Positions 1-4,509 of a stretch of DNA of 7,688 nt are shown piece after piece. Both the position numbers and the translations under genes were made by a program. Origin of the DNA: Bacteroidaceae bacterium (GTDB taxonomy: Bacteria; Bacteroidota; Bacteroidia; Bacteroidales; Bacteroidaceae). The stretch lies in NCBI GenBank assembly GCA_017472905.1, contig JAFUNW010000220.1:1-7688 (forward strand), in the 5' to 3' direction. Position 1 is the stretch's first letter, and each line of letters begins with the position of its first letter. The notes beneath the pieces were generated by a model, which was not told where the DNA came from, did not search any database, and saw only the letters and a program-made list of their open reading frames with translations.

Positions 1-34
1 CGTTTGTGCAACACAAAGTTCCCGCCAGCATCAT
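1..34 (-). CDS. Possible start of a next gene in the VTC/DUF4956 operon (partial, very uncertain)
   Basis: Eight bases after the DUF4956 stop codon, two consecutive ATG codons on the minus strand open a frame that reads MMLAGTLCCTN and leaves the window. The hydrophobic, cysteine-containing start would fit a secreted or lipid-anchored protein, although it lacks the positive residues usual at the front of a signal peptide. VTC-DUF4956 pairs in this group are often followed by further envelope genes, which is the main reason for listing it. Eleven codons are too few to prove a gene. Confidence 0.18.
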   Translation of the reverse strand, partial: MMLAGTLCCTN

Positions 35-42
35 CAATGGGA

Positions 43-726
43 TTATTCTTTTTCTGTCCATACTTCTTTGGGTATTTTAATCATTGAGTCAATGGTGTTG
101 ATTTCATCGCTGTTTGGTTCATAAAAGACCTTAACCATAGCCATGTCGCGGAGGAAGTCGATGGCTCCCACTTCGATGCGCAACACTTTCACGCCTACGC
201 GCTTTTCGATGTCGGCAATCAGTTCGGCTCTCTTTTCCGGAACAATCAGGTCTATTTTGTCGTATTGAATATGTTTGCACGAAACATGTTTGAGGTATCG
301 GTTGCTTTCGCAAATCCAGATGCAGATGGCAAAGAGCAGGTTGGTCATGAAGAGTTCGCTGTAGCTGATGGTTACGGCCAAAGCATTGATGACCGACATG
401 GCGATGATGACGAACAGATAGGTCATTTCGCGCACCGGCATCGATTCGGTTCGGTAGCGGATGATGCCGAAGATGGCAAAGAGTCCGAGGGCGAATCCTA
501 CTTTAATCTTCACGCTTCCCAAAAGGAAGATTAGGAAAAAGATGCTGACGCTTATCATCAGGAAAGTGAAGTAGTAGTCACGTCTTTTGCATCGTGGATA
601 ATAGAGCCAATGAATGATTAACCACACCATTAAGAGGTTGAAAGAGAAGCGAAGCAACAACTGTGCAAAGCTGAACACGTCCATAATCGGCGTATCCATG
701 AGTTCCATTTCTTGAAAAAAATCCAT
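43..726 (-). CDS. DUF4956 family integral membrane protein
   Basis: This 227-residue protein matches the layout of the DUF4956 family. Hydrophobic segments lie at about residues 22-42, 52-72, 74-89, 101-120 and 125-139, so it probably spans the inner membrane five times. Between the third and fourth segments sits the conserved-looking stretch GIIRYRTESMPVREMTYLF (residues 87-105), typical of the family. The last 75 or so residues (from 150) are soluble, with an alternating strand/helix pattern resembling a small cytoplasmic domain. It starts 27 bp after the stop of the VTC-domain gene on the same strand, so the two are almost surely co-transcribed from the promoter near 1551-1582. DUF4956 and VTC-domain genes are known neighbours in many bacteria, often with CotH-kinase genes. 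The biochemical role is unknown; a membrane partner for the VTC protein is an inference from gene order. No obvious truncation or missing segment. Confidence 0.88.
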   Translation of the reverse strand: MDFFQEMELMDTPIMDVFSFAQLLLRFSFNLLMVWLIIHWLYYPRCKRRDYYFTFLMISVSIFFLIFLLGSVKIKVGFALGLFAIFGIIRYRTESMPVREMTYLFVIIAMSVINALAVTISYSELFMTNLLFAICIWICESNRYLKHVSCKHIQYDKIDLIVPEKRAELIADIEKRVGVKVLRIEVGAIDFLRDMAMVKVFYEPNSDEINTIDSMIKIPKEVWTEKE

Positions 727-753
727 ATTAAATCAATTTAAAAGTTATACATG

Positions 754-1497
754 TTAATTTGCGAGCATCTTTTGGATGGCCATCAAGCGAGGCTTGAAGC
801 GGTTTTGCTTCAAGGTCGGGTTTGTCAGGGCCATTCCCATGCAATATTTGCTGAATCCGGCCGGATGGATGCGCAGGTCGCGCAAGATTTCCCGAATGGG
901 CGATTCGGTGTTACCGTCTCGTTTGAGTTCAATGATGACCAGTTGGTCGAGCGAGCAGTCTATTCCGGTTTGTACGTTGTGAAAACGCAGGTCAGTGTCG
1001 ATGGTCAGGCGTTCTGTCATTCGTTTATTGACCAATGTCACTCGGTGGAAGTGGTTTTCGATTTGCGGAGTCAGCGATTCGGGCGTATAGCGCGAATGCG
1101 AGTCGATGAATTGATAACACTCTTCATCACGCGTAGGCGTAGTTGGTATGGAGATACGCTTTTTGTGCGTGCGTCCGTGATTGTTTTTGTTTTTCACTTC
1201 GAGAAAAGAGATTCCGGTATGTTCGTATGCTCGCACGCGGATTTTCTGTCGTGTCTTCTTTCCGTTTTGGTGTTCGAGGAACATGGCACATTCTGCTGTG
1301 TCGAAATACTGAGTGTAATAGGGTAAATTGCAAACATCGTCAATGGTTTGCACGCGATACTTCTCTCTGGCAAGCAGGAGTATCTCTTTAAGTTTGCTCA
1401 TGGTGGTGACAAACTTGGTGTCGGTTCGTTTCATCAGTCTGATACCGGACATCTCTTCGAGCGTTATTGGCTCGTAAGTTGAAAGGATATGTTTCAT
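754..1497 (-). CDS. VTC-domain (polyphosphate polymerase-like) protein
   Basis: The 247-residue protein has the features of the VTC domain, a triphosphate tunnel metalloenzyme fold whose yeast member (Vtc4) makes polyphosphate from ATP. Visible charged motifs that would line the tunnel are RTDTKF (24-29), the alternating K85-R87-R89-Y91 strand, ExKxK at 100-104, KKR (112-114), R152/K158/R159/R163 in the strand before TDLRF, the metal-type acidic residue in IIELKRDG (E190, K192) and GFSKYCMG (214-221), whose S216-K217 is characteristic. No membrane segment is present, so the protein is probably cytoplasmic and held at the membrane by the DUF4956 protein encoded 27 bp downstream. The start at 1497 gives a normal N-terminus just ahead of the first motif. 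True polyphosphate synthesis has not been shown for most bacterial members, so substrate and product are inferred. First gene of the operon; a Bacteroides-type promoter precedes it. Confidence 0.88.
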   Translation of the reverse strand: MKHILSTYEPITLEEMSGIRLMKRTDTKFVTTMSKLKEILLLAREKYRVQTIDDVCNLPYYTQYFDTAECAMFLEHQNGKKTRQKIRVRAYEHTGISFLEVKNKNNHGRTHKKRISIPTTPTRDEECYQFIDSHSRYTPESLTPQIENHFHRVTLVNKRMTERLTIDTDLRFHNVQTGIDCSLDQLVIIELKRDGNTESPIREILRDLRIHPAGFSKYCMGMALTNPTLKQNRFKPRLMAIQKMLAN

Positions 1498-1550
1498 GGT
1501 TGTCGTGTTGGTTACATGTTAACAGACTATTCATGGTTTATTATCGTTTG

Positions 1551-1582
1551 CAAATATATGGATATTCTTTTTAAGAAGCAAG
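1551..1582 (-). promoter_or_regulatory. Bacteroides-type promoter of the VTC-DUF4956 operon
   Basis: Read on the minus strand, TATATTTG at 1558-1551 matches the -7 consensus TAnnTTTG. A CTTG at 1582-1579, three of four bases of the -33 TTTG box, lies upstream with a 20-base spacer, within the usual 19-21. Transcription would start near 1545, about 50 bases before the VTC start codon. The rest of the 155-bp gap (1498-1652) shows no hairpin terminator for the glucosaminidase gene upstream, so some read-through from that gene is possible. Confidence 0.55.
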
Positions 1583-1652
1583 AATTGCAGGCTCATTCCC
1601 CTCTTTTTTTATTTGAAAAGGTATTATTTTCTTTTGGGACAGGCGAATTGGG

Positions 1653-2537
1653 TTATCGGAGCTTTAAGATTTCGTTAACGCTTGGCGCATAGTCAGCAGC
1701 CTTGTCGTTCATTTTGTAGAGCCTTTCGAGTCGGATGCCGTAGCGTTGTGCGATGGAGTACATCGACTCTCCCACCTCTACCCGATGGATTTTGTAGGGC
1801 TTTTTGGCCTTCCGGTTTTTCTTTTCGAGATAGATGATGTCTCCTTCTTGGAGAGTATATCCTTTGTAGAGGTCGTTGTATTTTCGTATTTTGCGTGCCG
1901 AGATGTCGAATTCATCAGCGAGTCTGTCGAACGTGTCTCCCTGTCGTGCTATTATGTAGAGCAGTCCGTTGGCCAGGAATACATCGTGGGGATTTGCAAT
2001 CCATGCATCTTTGAGTTTTCCTTTGTCGAAGTGGTCCAGATTGTATAGCTCGATGAGTTTGATAAGGCTCCCTGCATAGGCCGGGTTGGTGGCATATCCG
2101 GCCTTCTTCAATCCGTTGGCCCAACCTTTGTAATCGGTGATTTTCAGGCTGAAGAGCGAAGCATAGCGCTTTTGTGTTGCGAGAAAGCGGGAGTGATCTT
2201 CATACGATTCGCGCGCGTTTTTATATACTCTGAAGCATTCGCCTTTGGCGTCATCGTCATGATAGGTTTTCTTCCCCCTCCATGTGCTTCCGCACTTGAT
2301 TCCGAAGTGGTTGTTCGACTGGCGGGTCAGTCGGCTCTGTCCGGCGCCGCTTTCCAAAAGACCTTGTGCGAGGGTTATGCTGGCCGGAATTCGATAGCGT
2401 TGCATCTGCTCTACGGCTTCGTACTTATATTTTTCGATATACTCCAAATAGCGTTGGCTTCGTTGCTGGGCTGTGGCTGTCAGATTCTGAAGTCCGGCTG
2501 CGAACAACAAGGCGAGGGCGGTGTTTTTTGCGTTCAT
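1653..2537 (-). CDS. Secreted glucosaminidase (GH73-type) with two LysM-like domains
   Basis: A 294-residue exported peptidoglycan hydrolase that should cleave glycan strands next to N-acetylglucosamine. Residues 1-23 form a signal peptide with a small-residue end (TATA before QQ), although its front carries only one lysine. The glucosaminidase domain spans about 30-170. It has the probable catalytic glutamate E62 in LAQGLLESGAGQSRL, followed by the family-typical NNHFGIKC (75-82), the segment FRVYKNARESYEDHSRFL and AGYATNPAYAGSLIKLIE. Two C-terminal LysM-like units follow: about 194-237 (ARQGDTFDRLADEFDIS... to GDIIYL) and 250-294 (VEVGESMYSIAQRYGI... to EILKLR); these bind GlcNAc-containing glycans. 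In the second unit the usual glycine before the last strand is replaced (VNEILKLR). The architecture is common in Bacteroidales. It is monocistronic as far as visible and transcribed away from the cytidine deaminase gene. Confidence 0.9.
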   Translation of the reverse strand: MNAKNTALALLFAAGLQNLTATAQQRSQRYLEYIEKYKYEAVEQMQRYRIPASITLAQGLLESGAGQSRLTRQSNNHFGIKCGSTWRGKKTYHDDDAKGECFRVYKNARESYEDHSRFLATQKRYASLFSLKITDYKGWANGLKKAGYATNPAYAGSLIKLIELYNLDHFDKGKLKDAWIANPHDVFLANGLLYIIARQGDTFDRLADEFDISARKIRKYNDLYKGYTLQEGDIIYLEKKNRKAKKPYKIHRVEVGESMYSIAQRYGIRLERLYKMNDKAADYAPSVNEILKLR

Positions 2538-2564
2538 GTTTCTCTTTCTTCTGCTAATTTTTCA

Positions 2565-2572
2565 CAAATATA
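2565..2572 (-). promoter_or_regulatory. -7 element for the glucosaminidase gene
   Basis: The minus strand reads TATATTTG here, an exact match to the Bacteroides -7 consensus TAnnTTTG, 28 bases before the ATG at 2537. No good TTTG is found 19-21 bases upstream, so the -33 side is weak or the promoter depends on an activator. It stands back to back with the plus-strand element at 2607-2614. Confidence 0.45.
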
Positions 2573-2606
2573 GGCATTCTGTAGCAATTAGAGCCGATTT
2601 CTTTAG

Positions 2607-2614
2607 TAACTTTG
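2607..2614 (+). promoter_or_regulatory. -7 element for the cytidine deaminase gene
   Basis: TAACTTTG matches the Bacteroides -7 consensus TAnnTTTG, 37 bases before the deaminase ATG. No clear TTTG lies 19-21 bases upstream. The start codon is preceded by an A-rich leader (CGAAAAAAACATCGAA), as is usual for translation starts in this phylum, where Shine-Dalgarno pairing is weak. Confidence 0.45.
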
Positions 2615-2651
2615 TGTTAAAACAATTGGTTTACACGAAAAAAACATCGAA

Positions 2652-3125
2652 ATGAAGCAGTTGAGATACGTTTGTGAGGTTAAAGTTTGCGGTTTGGACG
2701 AATTGTCTTCGTCCGATCGTGAGTTGGTCGAAGCGGCTCGTATGGCCTCTTTCAGCAGTTACTCTCCCTATTCCGGTTTTGCTGTAGGCGCGGCAGTCCG
2801 TCTCTCCGGCGGTGCAGTGGTTACGGGTAGCAATCAGGAGAATGTGGCTTATCCCAGCGGATTGTGTGCCGAGCGCACCGCTCTTTTCAGTGCATCGGTT
2901 CAATATCCCGACTGTGCGATAGAGGTTTTGGCCCTCGCAGGGCGTACGTCCGAAGGGTTTACGGAGCATCCCTGTACTCCTTGTGGGGCATGTCGGCAGG
3001 TATTGGCCGAGTGCGAACGGCGTCAGGGTGGACGTACCATCCGCTTGTTGCTCTGTGGCGGAAGCGAAGTCTATCAAGTCGAAGAGGGGGCGAAAGCTTT
3101 GCTTCCCTTGCAATTCGATTTCTAA
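2652..3125 (+). CDS. cdd: Cytidine deaminase
   Basis: The 157-residue enzyme should hydrolyse cytidine and deoxycytidine to uridine and deoxyuridine plus ammonia, in cytoplasmic pyrimidine salvage. The zinc-dependent deaminase signature is complete. C72-A-E74 supplies a zinc ligand and the catalytic glutamate, and P110-C111-G-A-C114 supplies the other two ligands. The nucleoside-binding stretch SGFAVGAAV (41-49) and N-x-E-N-V-A-Y-P (61-68) precede it. Three cysteine ligands and the short length indicate the homotetrameric type rather than the longer dimeric E. coli type. The N-terminal 20 residues form a short extension before the first helix, as in other Bacteroidales members. The first ATG after the promoter element is used. 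Transcribed divergently from the glucosaminidase gene and convergently with glutamine synthetase; no partner gene of the same pathway is visible. Confidence 0.93.
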   Translation: MKQLRYVCEVKVCGLDELSSSDRELVEAARMASFSSYSPYSGFAVGAAVRLSGGAVVTGSNQENVAYPSGLCAERTALFSASVQYPDCAIEVLALAGRTSEGFTEHPCTPCGACRQVLAECERRQGGRTIRLLLCGGSEVYQVEEGAKALLPLQFDF

Positions 3126-3142
3126 AAGTCGTTTTACTTTTT
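3124..3142 (+). terminator. Weak A/T hairpin at the end of cdd
   Basis: AAAAGT (3124-3129) can pair with ACTTTT (3136-3141) around a 6-base loop, and T-rich sequence follows. The stem is short, nearly all A-T and overlaps the stop codon, so termination here would be weak. The GC-rich repeat hairpins farther on (3210-3231, 3479-3499) could also stop or protect the 3' end of the transcript. Confidence 0.22.
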
Positions 3143-3155
3143 CTTACCATTCATT

Positions 3156-3206
3156 TGTCATGCCGAGCGTAGCCGAAACATCTTTGAGTATAGCAAAAGT
3201 ATCTTA
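3156..3206 (+). repeat. Dispersed repeat family I, copy 1
   Basis: Begins TGTCATGCCGAGCGTAGCCG and ends AAAAGTATCTTA. It shares its head with five other copies in the gap (3383, 3425, 3668, and inverted at 3726 and 4371) and its tail with the copy at 3425. The tail runs straight into a family II hairpin, forming the first composite unit. The consensus head is TGTCATGCTGAGC followed by AGCCGAAGCATCT. Confidence 0.85.
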
Positions 3207-3209
3207 ATT

Positions 3210-3266
3210 GTCCCTCTGTTTATAGAGGGACGAGAGGAACGAAGTGACTCGGAGGGAGTTCGTGAG
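3210..3266 (+). repeat. Palindromic repeat family II, copy 1 (forward)
   Basis: A perfect 8-bp stem, GTCCCTCT (3210-3217) with AGAGGGAC (3224-3231), encloses the loop GTTTAT. It is followed by GAG, a GAACGAAGTGAC core and CGGAGGGAGTTC. The same order of stem, core and GGAGGG tail is seen at 3479-3530. Confidence 0.8.
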
Positions 3267-3280
3267 AGTTTAGTGTATTG

Positions 3281-3332
3281 GGAACTCCTCCACCGCTTCG
3301 CGGTCCCCCTCCTCTATAAACAGAGGAGGAGG
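3281..3332 (-). repeat. Palindromic repeat family II, copy 2 (inverted)
   Basis: This is family II in the opposite direction. It opens with GGAACTCCTCCACCGCTTCG and ends in the stem CCTCCTCT / AGAGGAGG around the loop ATAAAC, which is the exact complement of the loop in copy 1. Copies 1 and 2 together form an imperfect inverted repeat of about 123 bp (3210-3332), with GGAGGGAGTTC near the centre facing GAACTCCTCC. Confidence 0.78.
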
Positions 3333-3382
3333 TTTAATACTTCATTACTTGTATTTTTCCTCTATATTTTCTTCTTTCTCCT

Positions 3383-3412
3383 TGTCATGCTGAGCCAAGC
3401 CGAAGCATCTTT
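3383..3412 (+). repeat. Dispersed repeat family I, copy 2 (head only)
   Basis: TGTCATGCTGAGCCAAGCCG followed by AAGCATCTTT. Only the head of the family is present; the AGTATCTTA tail and the family II partner are missing. The next copy begins only 13 bp later. Confidence 0.82.
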
Positions 3413-3424
3413 CTTCATTCATTT

Positions 3425-3475
3425 TGTCATGCTGAGCGGAGTCGAAGCATCTTTCGAGTAAGCAAGAGTATCTTA
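3425..3475 (+). repeat. Dispersed repeat family I, copy 3
   Basis: Begins TGTCATGCTGAGCGGAGTCG and ends CAAGAGTATCTTA, so it is full length like copy 1. It is joined to a forward family II element in the same way, starting the second composite unit. Confidence 0.85.
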
Positions 3476-3478
3476 GCT

Positions 3479-3530
3479 GTCCCCCTGTTTTAGGGGGACG
3501 AGTGTCGCGAAGCGAAACGGAGGGGGTGTG
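3479..3530 (+). repeat. Palindromic repeat family II, copy 3 (forward)
   Basis: A perfect 8-bp stem, GTCCCCCT (3479-3486) with AGGGGGAC (3492-3499), encloses GTTTT. Then come GAGTGTCGCGAAGCGAAACG and GAGGGGGTG. The stem differs from copy 1 by paired changes that keep base pairing (TCT/AGA to CCT/AGG), a sign that the hairpin itself is under selection or that different subfamilies exist. Confidence 0.8.
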
Positions 3531-3564
3531 AGAAAGTAAGCGTAGTATTCAATAAGTAAGTGTT

Positions 3565-3607
3565 AACCCCTCAGTCCTTCGGACAGCTCCCCTAAGACAG
3601 GGGAGCA
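3565..3607 (-). repeat. Palindromic repeat family II, copy 4 (inverted)
   Basis: Reads AACCCCTCAGTCCTTCGGAC, then the 8-bp stem GCTCCCCT / AGGGGAGC around AAGAC. On the other strand this has the family II order of stem, core with a small inner hairpin (GTCC/GGAC), and GAGGGGTT. With copy 3 it repeats the forward/inverted pairing seen at 3210-3332. Confidence 0.78.
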
Positions 3608-3667
3608 TTTGGGTGTACGGTTCTTAAGCTGTGTTGGTTCTTGTTTGTTTTTCCTCCACACTCCTGG

Positions 3668-3711
3668 TTCATGCTGAGTGTAGCCGAAGCATCTTTGAGT
3701 AAAGCAAAAGA
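3668..3711 (+). repeat. Dispersed repeat family I, copy 4
   Basis: TTCATGCTGAGTGTAGCCGA followed by AGCATCTTTGAGTAAAGCAA. It faces the inverted copy 5: positions 3672-3694 and 3731-3753 pair at 20 of 23 bases, with a 36-base loop, so the pair could fold into a long hairpin. Confidence 0.82.
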
Positions 3712-3725
3712 GACCGTCTGTACTG

Positions 3726-3753
3726 CTCTGAGATGCTTCGGCTTTGCTCAGCA
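3726..3753 (-). repeat. Dispersed repeat family I, copy 5 (inverted)
   Basis: AGATGCTTCGGCTTTGCTCA followed by GCA is the complement of the family I head. The copy stops where CATGACA would continue and runs instead into AAAAGCC. Confidence 0.8.
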
Positions 3754-3824
3754 AAAAGCCCTGTAGTGTAAATATTTTTATTGACCCGGAATTTAAATTT
3801 GTCCGTTCTTTTTACGAATGCTCG

Positions 3825-3856
3825 GGGCGTTTTTTTGAAGGAATGCCCTCTTTTTT
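3825..3856 (+). terminator. Terminator-like hairpin followed by T run
   Basis: GGGCGT (3825-3830) can pair with ATGCCC (3843-3848), including one G-U pair, around a 12-base loop. TCTTTTTT follows immediately. It could end plus-strand transcripts that read through cdd and the repeats, but the stem is short and the loop large. Confidence 0.25.
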
Positions 3857-4098
3857 GCCTGTTTCTCCCCTCTTTTTCCCGAAAAAACGGCTCTACGGGG
3901 CTGAAAATGAGTCGAACGGTTTGAAACTCGCCGTTTTGAGTTGTTATTTTTTACTTTTTGAACAGTTTTTCTCTCTTTTCTCTCTTTTTTCAGGTGGGCC
4001 ATTCGAATTTTGAATGAACGGGAAAATTCTGTGAATATTCCGCCCATTTTTCTTTTCGGATATGGCTTTTTGTAAAGAGCCGGTCGCAGATTTTATTC

Positions 4099-4186
4099 TG
4101 CCGTGCAGCAGAGACATTTTTGCCGTGCAGCGGAGACATTTTTGTTGTGCAGCGGAGGAGTTTTTGCCGTGCAATAGATTTTTCTT
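4099..4186. repeat. 22-bp tandem repeat, four units
   Basis: Four head-to-tail 22-bp units start at 4099, 4121, 4143 and 4165. Units 1 and 2 differ at a single base (GTGCAGCAGAGACATTTT versus GTGCAGCGGAGACATTTT), unit 3 has TTGTGCAGCGGAGGAGTTTT, and unit 4 is diverged (CCGTGCAATAGATTTTTCTT). A degenerate further unit may precede at about 4077-4098 (GGTCGCAGATTTTATTC), and TGCAG recurs just after the array. Because 22 is not a multiple of three, the array cannot encode a periodic peptide. No spacers separate the units, so it is not a CRISPR array. Confidence 0.85.
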
Positions 4187-4370
4187 TGCAGCCCCTTGTT
4201 TTCTTTTTCTTTGGCTTTACATTTCGATTTTCGAGTGGCAAAATTTGTTTTTTCTTCGGTCGGATGGTCTTTTTCGGCCGTTATTTTGCGTTTTTGAAAA
4301 ATGCTTATAAATATTTCGGAGCGTAGATTTTGATTATGTGTCGTATGTATTTACTTTTCCTTATATAAAA

Positions 4371-4399
4371 AGATGCTTCGACTTCGCTCAGCATGACAA
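4371..4399 (-). repeat. Dispersed repeat family I, copy 6 (inverted)
   Basis: AGATGCTTCGACTTCGCTCA followed by GCATGACA is a clean inverted copy of the family I head, more than 600 bp from the main cluster and close to the 3' end of the glutamine synthetase gene. Its match to the presumed consensus is the best of the six copies. Confidence 0.85.
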
Positions 4400-4436
4400 A
4401 GAGTGTGGAAAAGAAAAAAGGAAGGGAATGAATGAA

Positions 4437-4467
4437 AAAGAGGAAGCGAAAAAACAGCTTCCTCTTT
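4437..4467 (-). terminator. Probable terminator of the glutamine synthetase gene
   Basis: AAAGAGGAAGC (4437-4447) and GCTTCCTCTTT (4457-4467) form a perfect 11-bp stem with a 9-base loop. On the minus strand the right arm of the stem is followed by further T-rich sequence (CTCTTTTTCATTC), as in intrinsic terminators. It lies 42 bases after the stop codon of the gene. The stem could also work weakly in the other direction. Confidence 0.65.
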
Positions 4468-4509
4468 CAGTTATGATTGTAAACGCGGCTTCGTTTTGCT
4501 CCTTTTCGA

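Larger units (their letters stand above)
3780..4360. other. T-rich stretch without a recognisable gene
   Basis: The plus strand here is strongly pyrimidine-rich, with many runs of five to seven T and TCTCTTTTCTCTC-like tracts, unlike the coding sequence on both sides. Short open frames exist, but none has a recognisable motif, a promoter or a consistent frame through the tandem repeat at 4099-4186. No tRNA or known structured RNA was recognised. Besides the tandem repeat it holds only weak hairpins. Confidence 0.6.

Noticed and set aside
751..1326. 191-codon plus-strand open frame opposite the VTC gene
   Set aside because: The minus-strand frame carries all the VTC motifs; the plus-strand frame shows no family features or promoter.
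3273..3754. Short open frames beginning MLSQAEAS, MLSGVEAS or MLSKAEAS on both strands
   Set aside because: These peptides are simply translations of the family I repeat head (ATGCTGAGC...GCCGAAGCATC). Several frames read the same words in both orientations, so they are repeat artefacts rather than proteins.
4099..4186. CRISPR array
   Set aside because: Units are contiguous, with no unique spacers between them, and no cas gene is present in the window.
4062..4326. Plus-strand open frames across the 22-bp array (cysteine- and phenylalanine-rich)
   Set aside because: The unit length is not divisible by three, so the array shifts frame at every unit, and the peptides only reflect T-rich DNA.
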